From the NCBI GenBank assembly GCA_032716605.1, contig CM064572.1:39375777-39439776 (forward strand): a stretch of DNA of 64,000 nt. The letters are read 5' to 3'. The notes under the pieces are model-generated. The model saw only the letters and a program-made list of their open reading frames with translations. It was not told where the DNA came from and ran no database searches. This document shows, one piece after another, positions 55,276-64,000 of this stretch. Made by a program: the position numbers and the translations under genes. The stretch's first letter is position 1. The number at the start of each line of letters is the position of its first letter. The stretch comes from Paralithodes platypus. Lineage: Eukaryota; Arthropoda; Malacostraca; Decapoda; Lithodidae.

Positions 55276-55755
55276 GCCCGTAGCCTAGTAGGTAGAGCTC
55301 TCCTCTCACACACGAGGGGTCGGGGGTTCAATCCCCGGCCGGGCGGAGACAAATTGGGCTTGTCTCCTTTCATGTGTTAGCCTCAGTTCACCTAGCTGTA
55401 AATAGGTACCTGGAATAAGTGGACGACGTTGTGACGTCCCATCTGGGGTTGGCAAAAATGGTACAAGGCGAGATGGGTATCATATGGTTCACCTAACCTG
55501 ATGGCTACCTAAGCCTTCGGGCGAGACGGTACCGTCTATAGTGAGAATGGTACCATACAGATCCACCCTAAGCCTTCGTTTCCGATGTCGCCAATTGGCC
55601 AAAATACAGACTACACACACATCCACAGCCATTCCAACAGTACATAAAACACTGCATTTCACGCAATACATTCCCAGTTAAGGAGGCGCGATAATAATGA
55701 GCTTAGCTCGCATTGCGTGGATTCCCCTTGACGAACAAGTAACTGAGTAACACAC
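55276..55755 (+). mobile_element. tRNA-Val-headed SINE, copy 2
   Basis: The head folds better than copy 1: acceptor GCCCG/CGGGC, A box TAGCCTAGTAGGTAGAG, B box GGGTTCAATCCCC and anticodon loop CTCACAC (CAC). The body matches 17954-18375 (TGTGACGTCCCATCTGGGGT, CGCGATAATAATGAG, GTGGATTCCCCTTGACGAAC). The head differs much more from copy 1 than the body does. Confidence 0.82.
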
Positions 55756-56508
55756 ACTCACATACCCGGGTGCCTCCTGGTGACTTTGTGTCTAGCCGCC
55801 GTGATTTGCCCTTTTACGCGCGTATCCCAGACGCACAAACACACACACACACATACTTTTTTGTTTTCGTATTTTCATTCAGTACTCTTTGTATTCTACA
55901 TTTTATTAATTTCACCACAACACCAAACATCCCCAATGAAATTAATTAAAGTATATATGATTCACCGGGATTCGAACCCGGGTTATCACACAGATATTTG
56001 CCACCTTAACTATTACACCACCAGTATACATAAAGGATAATATCTTGTCTTCCATATGTAGTTGGGAGCTTTGTTTTGTTTTAAAGTGGGAATTGTGACG
56101 CGCGTGCACACGCACACACACGCATACGTGCACACAAGTGACATTCTTATCCCCAGTCCGACCGAATCCACATTCAGTTACCGGTGGGGAGCTTAGTGAA
56201 GCGCCCACTCGGTTTCAACGGTGATTATGGCTGCCAATTTACCCCCAACCCAGCCCAACATTTCTCACCTTAATAATAATAATTGTAGTATTTAATTCTA
56301 AATCAGTTATGCTACTACTACGGGGGATAATTCGACAGTCATTTAGAAGTTCGTATATTTTATTTAACAGACTTCCTAACTACTCTAATAATAGGTTCTT
56401 GGCTCGGGCCGAGATGAGTTCAAGATGCAGATTGAATATTACGTCGATGCATGCTAGGTTGTACTTTGGACCCCTAAAGTTCCCGTTACTCCCTAATTTG
56501 TTTTATTT
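55756..56508. other. Non-coding with a tRNA-like segment on the minus strand
   Basis: (CA)n at ~55836-55852. On the minus strand, ~56033-55963 reads GGTGTAATAGTTAAGG (A box), then CTGTGTG (possible GTG anticodon, His) and GGGTTCGAATCCC (B box). Stems are weak, so I treat it as a tRNA-derived SINE fragment. The rest shows nothing. Confidence 0.5.
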
Positions 56509-56528
56509 GTGAATCACTCATAACACGA

Positions 56529-57941
56529 TGTCAGAAGATCCAAAACTGTGTAAAGTGTAAACATGTAGCTCACATGAAGTGCATCTCTAAGAAGACCAAC
56601 AGTGAAGAACGGGAATTCCTTTGCAATAAGTGTGTCTTGCATTCATTACCGAATATTAATGTAAATGATCCAAGTATTAACAACTCAGAATCCAGCCAGG
56701 ACACATTCAAAATCAAAGATGAATACAGAGTGTTCACCAACAAAGGGCTCCATCTTATCCACATTAACGCCAGATCAATGTACCATAAAGTGTCAGAAAT
56801 AAACTTGTTAGCTAATAAGGCCAAAGCTTCAATAATTGCAATCACAGAAACCTGGCTGGATTCAAGTATAAACGATGGTGAAATAAACATTCAAGGTTTC
56901 AATATGGTTAGGAATGATCGCAATAGGCATGGGAGAGGAGTATGTCTGTATGTAAAAAACAACCTCACACACACAACTAGGACCGACCTCCATGTAGAAA
57001 ATCACGAAGCTCTGTGGATCGACCTACACCTGCCGAGGACAAGACCCATCACAATTGGGGTATGCTATAGGCCACCAGCCGACACACAATTCTTGACCAA
57101 ATTTGAACGAACTTTGTCATCGCTAGACCCTCGGAATGAATCCATCATACTAGGGAAATTTAACCTGTGTTACAAACAACGAAATGATAGGCTTGTACGA
57201 GAATATAGGCATATACTGACAATGCACAATCACAAACAACTCATCACAACCCCCACACGTATCTCTGAGAACACTGCCACAATATTAGACCACATAAACT
57301 GTAACAGAGAGGACAAAATATCCCAATCAGGGGTTATACAGACTGGGATAAGTGATCACTTCGTCATATATTGCACACGGAAAACCACAAAAATTACCCT
57401 AGAGAATCACAAGGTTATCAAAACAAGGTCACTCAGAAACTACAATAAGGAAACATTTCTGGACATTTTATGGAATACAGACTGGTCTCCAGTGTTTGGA
57501 AGTACAAACGTTAATGACGCATGAGTTGGCTTCAGAACCATCATCACAAACATCCTAGACGAAATAGCTCCTCTGAAAGACATACGAATTAAAGCAAGGT
57601 CAGACCCATGGATCAACAATGACATACTACACCATCTGGAACACAGAGAGAATCTGTTAAAAAAGCTAGCGAAACATAGACAGGAGCAAGGTCTGAAACA
57701 TGAGTTCAACAGGGCCAGGAATAAATTAAGTAGGAAAATGAAATCAGCGAAAACTAATTATTTTCGCAATAAGGCAGAGGAATATCAGAATAACCCAACG
57801 AAACTATGGAGGCACCTAAAAACAACAGGCTACAGCAACAAGACAAGGGATTCGTCTAACACTAATATTGCTCTCACCATTAATGATCAGGTTTGCCACG
57901 ATAAACGACAAATTTCAACTCCTTCTTCACTTCCATAGCAA
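56529..57941 (+). pseudogene. LINE ORF2 N-terminal half: Cys/His finger and endonuclease
   Basis: The frame is open upstream of the Met at 56574: CVKCKHVAHMKC followed by FLCNKC, a PHD-like Cys/His cluster seen before the endonuclease in CR1-type elements. Endonuclease motifs: HINARSM, AITETWL, GVCYRPP, ILGKFN (the usual Asp of GDFN is Lys, so probably inactive) and SDHFVI. TGA at 57522-57524 replaces an expected Trp (DA-W-VGF). The same frame then continues through the linker (SDPWINNDILHHL, NPTKLWRHLKTTGY) to a frameshift near 57920. Confidence 0.87.
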
Positions 57942-59620
57942 ACACACTTGCACAGAACCTACCTCAACCTCTCAATAAATACACGACAACAACGGCCACA
58001 TTTCGTAATTTCTACAGAGATAAAGACATACACCCGAACACATTTGGATTGCAAAATGTTACACCAAAATACACTTTTGACGAGCTGTCTAACCTAAATG
58101 TACATAAGAGCACAGGACCAGACAAAATTCCTACCAAATGTCTACGAGATGGAGCCATTGGTATAGCAGGCTCCCTAACCCACATCATCAACTTGTCAAT
58201 TAACACCAACACAGTACCTGCTGAACTGAAGGAAGCTATTGTAACCCCTCTATTCAAGAAAGGAAATAAACTAGAAGTTGGCAACTACAGACCAGTTAGC
58301 ATATTATGTATTGTATCTATAATCCTTGAAAGAGCGGTATACACCCAAATTGAACACTACCTCAAACAAAATGATCTATTCTATAAGTTTCAATCAGGTT
58401 TCAGATGCATGTACTCGACAGACTCCTGTCTCATCCACTTAACGGATCACATTCGTAAAGAAATGTCTAAAGGTAACTACACCGGTATGGTTCTTCTTGA
58501 TCTACAAAAAGTGTTTGACACAGTAGACCATGACATCCTATGTAATAAACTACAAGCAATGGGCATAGGGTCTGTGAACTGGTTTAAATCTTATCTTAGT
58601 GGTAGAACCCAAAGAGTCAAAATTGATGATAATATATCTGATCCTATGCCAATTAACTGTGGGGTCCCACAGGGAAGCATCCTTGGTCCCTTACTCTTTC
58701 TCTGTTATGTGAACGACATGGAACTGAGCATCTCATGTAAATTATTACTGTATGCAGACGACAGCATGCTTCTGGTTTCAGGAAAAGACCCAACAAGTAT
58801 TGCCGCTTCACTTTCCAAAGAACTAGCATCATGTAGTGAATGGCTAGTGGACAATAGACTATCTCTTCACCTGGGCAAGACGGAAGCCATCTTATGTGGA
58901 ACAAAACGCAAACTGAAAGACATTGTGGGCTTCTCGGTCAACTGTAATGATATTCCTATAACAACAGTGTCACAAGTTTAATATCTCGGACTGAAACTGG
59001 ACGCGAGTTTGTCAGGTGAAACAATTTTGGAATCTATCCTGAGTAAGTGTAGAGCACGTATGAAATACCTGTATAGACAGGTGGGATGCTTGCCCGCGGC
59101 GACCAAAAAGACCCTCTGCCAAGCGCTTGTTCAATGTCATTTTGACTATTCTGTGTCATCCTGGTACTCTGCATCATCTAAATCAGCACAGCACAAACTT
59201 CAGGTCACTCAAAATAAAATGGTTAGGTTCATGCTGAACCTAGGACCCAGATCACATGTTGGCCAGGAACAACTTCAGTCACTAGGTATGCTCAATGTCT
59301 CTGACAGGGCCAAACAAATCAGGCTCACTAATGCCTTCAACATTTTCTATGACAGAGCTCCAGAGTATCTAAAGAATGATTTTGTTAAAGCAAATGAGAG
59401 GAGTGGACATAATACAAGAAACAGGATGTTTAATGTTAAGGTCCCGAGAATCCAAGGACAGGGTAAGCAAACATTCTTCTTCACTGCCATCAAAGACTGG
59501 AACGACCTACCCCAGTCAGTCCGTGAAAAGAGAACACTGCATTCCTTTAGACGTAGCCTGAAGGAACACCTGAACCGGACAGCTGCGAGAAGGGAGCACC
59601 AAGCTTATGTCTACTACTAA
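57942..59620 (+). pseudogene. LINE ORF2 C-terminal half: reverse transcriptase
   Basis: RT motifs: STGPDKIPTKCL, NYRPVSIL, GMVLLDLQKVFDTVDHDIL (motif A Asp), CGVPQGSILGPLLFLCYVND and LLLYADDSMLL (motif C YADD intact). One TAA at 58979-58981 stands for Gln in VSQVQYLGL-type sequence; the frame then continues to 59620 through RMKYLYRQVGCLP, HFDYSVSSWYS and TAIKDWNDLPQSVR. Apart from that stop the RT looks functional. Confidence 0.9.
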
Positions 59621-59918
59621 ATACGACATAAGAGCTAGACAAACAAAACTGAAATTATTACTGATTACGGATTACTGATATTTACTATAGGATGTAAGGT
59701 ATCTTAAAATAACCCCCTAGAAATACTTTCTCTAAAGTATCTATTTCTTTATCCTCCCCATTTCCCCAGCTAACCTAATCCCACAAGGACCCCAATGGAA
59801 ATACGCCTAACGGCCTTATTGGGCTATCCTTAGTTGGAATTATGCAAGGCTGGTACATGTCATATATATTTGTAACATACTATGTGGTACCAACTCTGTA
59901 AATTGCTAACTGAATAAA

Positions 59919-59920
<2 letters not shown>

Positions 59921-59961
<41 letters not shown>
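59921..59961. repeat. (ATT)n at the LINE 3' end
   Basis: About 13 ATT units directly after the AATAAA-type end. Confidence 0.93.
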
Positions 59962-59965
<4 letters not shown>

Positions 59966-60729
59966 GAATCACCGCTATTCAGGTATTGACTCAAGTCGGC
60001 TTCGATCCTACGACCCGTTATTAGTGATTAATCCTAAATAAATAAATCAAAACCCTGCTGTGTCTTTTATGAGACCAGGGCCTAATAAACCATTTGGTCT
60101 TTACCTAACTAAAACAAAGGTGTTTTTCTTTCCTCTACTCTTTAGGTTTTCCCACGTTTACTGAGCCTTCTGTATCCTTTCTCAATACGAAGGCTATAAC
60201 ATATATAATCTATTTTCTCAATACATAGAATCTATTTACTCCTTTGACACAACCGTCGTTACTACTCAAGTACCTCCACAATGACATAACATTGTACAAA
60301 TTACCGAATGAGATTACAAGGTCTCTCTCACATATAATATGGGTTCCGCCACCCAGTTACTTCACAATCTAGGAATACAATCTTTATCTCAATGACACTA
60401 TTGGGTTCAGTCACCCAGGTACTTCACAATATAGGTTGACAATCTTTATCTCAATAACACTATTGGGTTCCGCCACCCAGTTACTTCACAATATGGGTTT
60501 ACCATCTTGATCTCAATTACCCCTTCTGAATTTACCCTTAAGTAACCCTGTTACCAACACGCTAGGTTACCTTTCACCTTAATCAATTATCGTACTAACA
60601 AAAGATGAACCGTGCCTCAGACGCATACACGGAATAACTCTTTTAGACTTAATAGTAACGCAACTCACATTGGACTAGTGTCCTTCTTCACAGTTTCCTT
60701 TTTACACAACTTAATGAATGATTCATATT
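59966..60729. repeat. Non-coding with a 62-bp tandem repeat
   Basis: Three units starting GGGTTCCGCCACCCAGTTAC at 60341, 60403 and 60465. The rest is AT-rich without a gene. Confidence 0.75.
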
Positions 60730-61480
60730 TTTTTTCTATGTGATTGAGGGAGGCAAAAGGCAGAATTGCCTATAGCGAGTGCCTCCCTCACAGTTGAAAG
60801 AGTGACAGGGCCAAAATCAAGGGACGATCGAGCCAAAATGCCTGGACACACAGAGTTTGAAGCAATTTAATTCATAGGAAGAGGGAAAGACTGATTCTGG
60901 GAGAGAGTTCCAGAGCTCAGCTGTTGAGTAGAAGAAAGTTTGAGAGTAACGCTTCACTCTTGGGTTAGAGAGTTGCACAGAGTAGGGGTAGGATTGAGTT
61001 GCAAGACGGGTACCACGTGCCCTACGTAAAGGAGGTGGTATGCACTGGGAAAGCTCTGAGGAACACTGATTATTATAGTAGCGATAGAATAGCGAGAGAG
61101 ATGCAATATTATGGCGGAGACAGAGAGATTGCATAGAGTTGGTGAGTGGACGGGAGTCAATGATACGAAAGGCCTTCCTTTCAACTTTGTCTAGGAGAGG
61201 GGTGTGAGAGGAACCTCCCCACACATGTGAACAATACTCAATACAAGGACGCACTATGCCCCTGTACAGAGCAAGAAGCTGTGCTGGGGAAAAGAACCCC
61301 CTAAGCAAAGTTGAGCACACCCAGCTTCTGGGAGGCTGCCTTAGCAAGACTGGTAATATGGTCCTTCCAAATGAGAACAGAAGAAAAAGAGACACCAAGA
61401 ATATTGAGAGAAGATGAAGGGTTGATTTTTGTATTGTTGATGAATAAGGAATAGTCCGCTGGGAGATCCTTCCCTAGCTA
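60730..61480 (-). pseudogene. 3' end of a LINE (RT C-terminal domain, stem-loop, A tail)
   Basis: The frame 60817-61398 reads LLALYRGIVRPCIEYCSHVWGG, LCLRHNIASLSLFYRYYNNQ and FFYSTAELWNSLPESVFP, the common C-terminal region of invertebrate LINE polymerases. Upstream, in another frame, SLNILGVSF and WKDHITSLAKAASQKLG precede it, with a shift near 61320. After the stop a perfect hairpin (GAGGGAGGCA...TGCCTCCCTC, 60746-60791) and an A run (~60730) mark the element end. 5' truncated; the catalytic RT core is absent. Confidence 0.82.
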
Positions 61481-61905
61481 TAGCTAATCTATTAGGCAAC
61501 TAAACAACTGTTTCCCTCTTTAACTTACTGGTTGCCTCATTTATTAACAAAAGTATTCTTTCCCTCCCCTCTTTAGTTTTACTCTTTTAATCTTTAATCT
61601 ATTTGGCAACTAAACAACTGTTTCCCTCTTTAACTTACTGGTTGCCTCATTTATTAACACAAGTATTCTTTCCCTCCCCTCTTTACTTTAACTCTTTTAA
61701 TCTTTAATCTCTCCTATCAGATCCTATATAATAACTCTTCGGCTGGTGCCGCTGCTAACAAAAATAACTAATTAATAACACATCATCATCTTTATATATT
61801 CAGGTAAGTCTAAATTCTTTTTCCTTTAGTCTTGTCCTAGAAGGACACATTAATTTTGATAAGTGATGGCCACCGGGTCAGTTCTGCAGTCTCTCTCTTT
61901 CTTTA
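61481..61905. repeat. 110-bp tandem duplication, otherwise non-coding
   Basis: GGCAACTAAACAACTGTTTC begins units at 61495 and 61605. The copies are nearly identical and end around 61715. No gene. Confidence 0.85.
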
Positions 61906-62634
61906 TCTCAACTGGAAATCTTTGCTCTTCCTCTACTATCTGTCGTCCTCTTGAATCGCTTGGCTGTAGTGGTATGCAAGCCTGCGATGCGACGACAGGC
62001 GGCCAGATACTGAGGGTGTATCTGCCTTAGTAGGGAAGGGCTGATGATACGCCTGGGTTGTGCCTGCTGGAACAAAAGGCGAGGGCTGGGAGACTGGAGC
62101 CGAATTCCCGTGAGTGCCCAAGCGAGAGGGAGTAAGTAGGTTGCAAGAACTGAGTCCCGTGCCATCCAGCCGGCGAATGAATCTGCAACTCGCTCCCCCC
62201 CTCCCTTTATAGTCCGGCATCCCGCTCTCGCGCGCTATGATTGGCTGGTGGGCGTGCTTGGCTGCACGTTCGCACTGACTTTTTGCTTCCTTCCCCTCCT
62301 CTCTCTTCTCTTCATAGTAAGTTCCAGGAAGTTGATTATAAACCTCTTTTGGTGGCTTACGGGAGTACAGGGCTGGCACCAAGGTATTACTTAATGGATA
62401 ATCAGAAGGAACTCTTCGGGAAGAGAAAGAGAGTGACTTTTGAGGTGGACTAAGACGTCCAGCTTCGTGCTCCGATAATGGAGGCCGCTGATTGGCTGGT
62501 GGGTGGGGCATGGCGCGTTGCAGCCGTGAACTGTCAGACTCAGCTGGCTGTGCAAGCAAGATAAAGGGATTGGCGGAGGATTTATCTACTTTAATAATAA
62601 TAATAATGATAATAATTGCTCCCAATCCCCACAC
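61906..62634 (-). promoter_or_regulatory. GC-rich promoter-like region, minus strand
   Basis: On the minus strand CTATAAAGG (62205-62213) has CCAAT boxes 28 and ~280 bp upstream (62240-62244, 62491-62495) in a GC-rich, CG-containing setting. ACTCAGTTCTT, close to the arthropod initiator TCAGTY, lies ~60 bp downstream, further than usual. The minus frames 61908-62165 and 61936-62634 overlap it; the latter starts with an (Ile)n from (AAT)n and has no recognisable domain, so I do not call it a gene. It may be part of an LTR or a host promoter. Confidence 0.4.
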
Positions 62635-62640
62635 ACGAGT

Positions 62641-63930
62641 GAAAGTGAATTAAGTTATGAATGGGAACACGACACTAGTCATACTTTTACTCACGAAAGT
62701 TAAATAGACCCAAATTAGGTTTCTTTTTGTGAAAATGGTGCGTGTTATGAAAGTTACAGCGATAATCTTAAGAGCAAATCCCAGCAAACTCCCGAAAGTG
62801 AATGGGACACCCATTCGAGTGTTTCTAGTAACACCCTAGATCGTTCACTTAGTGTCGGCGTAGACGAAGGTACTCGCGAAAGTGACGGTGTTAATTCTTT
62901 TTTAAATTCTAGGGGCGAATCCGAACAAATCTTCGAAAGTGAAAGTGACACATATTCGAGCGTTTCTAGTAACACCCTAGATCATTCAGCTAGCGTCGGT
63001 GAAGACGAAGGTACTCGCGAAAGTGACGGTGTTAATTCTCTTTTAAATCCTAGGGGCGAATCCGAACCAACCTTCGAAAGTGAAAGTGACACAAACTCGA
63101 GCGTCTCTAGTTACGCCCGAGGTCGTGAAATCGAAAGCTTACCGAGCGTAAGTTACGACTCAACCTTTTCCAACCATTACAGCGAAAGTGACGAATGGGG
63201 CGGATTAAATCAAACCCGAGAAAGTGAATGGGAATCAAATGCGGGTGTCTCGAGTACCTCCCTAGATCATTCAAATTCAACTCGCACCCTCGAAAGCCAC
63301 CATGACGACTCAACGCGGGGACCATTGACTCATTATCCTGAAAGTGACATTATTGATGAATGGGAGGAAGAATTAATCACCAGTACCCCCAGGGAACGTA
63401 ACCACGATCCCCACGATCGAGTGGGTGAGAGAGAGAGGGGCGGTGGGGATGACGTTGTCGTAGGTGGTGGGGGTGGTGATGGCGAGGCACATGGCGGCGA
63501 CAGAGAGGATGAACAGGTGCAATCCCCCCCACTAGCCCGAGAATATACGCGGGTCTTGAACCGAGAAGTCACATTTGGGGGGACTTTAGTCATCTTGTTC
63601 TTTAGTATTCCCCGCGAGGATGCCTACGATCCAGAAGCATTCCTTCGTAACAAACGGGAAGTACTACAAAGAATTTTAATGAAGGAAGTAGATAACCTGG
63701 GCAACCCGGCGCCCCAAGTGCGAGCAATGGCCGAGATGCGATTACAAATTATGCAACCGATTGAGCTTGAGGAAAATGTAGCCCACACCCTTTTTTTCAT
63801 AATATTCCCATCTCAGTTAGTAACACGCGGAGAAATTCCCACCTTCGTAGATGACCTGGTTAATTATGTCATAAATCGGTTGGAGCAACACATAGGTGAA
63901 ATTGAGGGTAGCGGTCGGATGGTACAATAA
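62641..63930 (+). CDS. Unrecognised Ser/Glu-repeat protein (partial or spliced)
   Basis: A frame open from 62719 to the TAA at 63930 (404 codons) with no ATG before codon ~322; the apparent start at 63325 is TTG. The same frame upstream of TAA 62701 and TAG 62716 already encodes ES-rich sequence (SESELSYEWEHD), so the 5' end is either decayed or spliced. Residues ~25-165 are two full 47-residue repeats plus a partial third (141-bp period at 62794, 62935, 63076), each with ESE.DT.SSVSSNTLD and DEGTRESDGVNS. Asp/Gly-rich spacers follow, then a ~130-residue balanced domain (VTFGGTLVILFFSIPRED, FLRNKREVLQRILMKEVD, FVDDLVNYVINRLEQHIGE). I recognise no family. It may be gag/ORF1 of a mobile element continuing past the window, or a host gene exon. 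Confidence 0.5.
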
Positions 63931-64000
63931 ATTGACCTTTTTAAAGTGGGGCTAGGAAACACAGGCTACTCCTCCACCCTCGGATCCGAGAGGAAAACGA
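63931..64000 (+). other. Right edge, unassigned
   Basis: 70 bp after the stop of the Ser/Glu-repeat frame; too short to interpret. Confidence 0.3.

Larger units (their letters stand above)
56509..59965 (+). mobile_element. CR1/Jockey-superfamily LINE, nearly intact ORF2
   Basis: Zinc-finger lead-in, endonuclease, RT and C-terminal domain in order, then a 3' UTR ending AATAAATATTATT(ATT)n. Only two in-frame stops and one frameshift were found across ~3.1 kb of coding sequence. The 5' end is probably truncated. Confidence 0.88.

Noticed and set aside
54883..55380. Gly/Trp or Val/Cys-rich frames on both strands
   Set aside because: Translations of C-rich runs and (CA)n within a duplicated non-coding segment.
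61936..62634. 232-codon minus frame
   Set aside because: Begins with Ile repeats from (AAT)n, overlaps a promoter-like region and shows no domain; coding status unsupported.

Overview
The window is non-coding, repeat-saturated eukaryotic DNA, most probably from an arthropod and plausibly a decapod crustacean. That call is an inference. It rests on very long pure (GA/CT)n, (AT)n and (CA)n arrays, nested LTR and non-LTR retrotransposons, RTE/Jockey/CR1-type LINE tails and tRNA-headed SINEs. I find no convincing single-copy host gene. Almost every long reading frame belongs to a mobile element.

Layout. (1) 1-7269, minus strand: a Ty3/Gypsy-type LTR retrotransposon whose domains read gag-protease-integrase-RT/RNase H, the unusual 'Gmr1-like' order. 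Most of RT/RNase H is deleted, although its LTRs are nearly identical. It sits in (2) 7270-~9400, the 3' part of a retroelement with a Cys/His plus restriction-enzyme-like C-terminal region. (3) 9408-12771, minus strand: a complete-looking DNA transposon with perfect 41-bp terminal inverted repeats and an uninterrupted 625-residue DDE-type transposase (Sola-like). (4) 13357-14103: a TTAA-flanked MITE split by a retroposed SINE-like element whose 13-bp target duplication is intact. (5) 14.1-24.9 kb: polypyrimidine and microsatellite DNA, a tRNA-Val-headed SINE, two TTAA foldback MITEs and an RTE-like LINE tail. (6) ~25-33.3 kb: a non-autonomous Ty3/Gypsy element that has lost RT, RNase H and integrase and has expanded a proline-rich linker by tandem duplication. 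(7) 33.3-40.5 kb: more TTAA MITEs, some nested, and minisatellites. (8) 40530-54898: a related, larger Ty3/Gypsy element with recognisable gag, protease, RT, RNase H and integrase, all broken by stops and frameshifts. Its 5' LTR is split by a 3.3-kb Jockey-like LINE with a clear target duplication, and its 3' LTR by a piggyBac-like MITE. (9) 55-60 kb: a second tRNA-Val SINE and a nearly intact CR1/Jockey-superfamily LINE. (10) 60-62.6 kb: a LINE 3' end and a minus-strand TATA/CCAAT promoter-like region. (11) 62.6-63.93 kb: an unrecognised open frame with 141-bp repeats encoding Ser/Glu-rich 47-residue units followed by a folded-looking domain.

The nesting gives relative ages: MITE before SINE; LTR before LINE; RLE-type LINE before the Gmr1-like element. 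Several families with different sequences share TTAA target sites. The two strongest leads are the intact DDE transposon at 9.4-12.8 kb and the unidentified Ser/Glu-repeat protein at the right edge.
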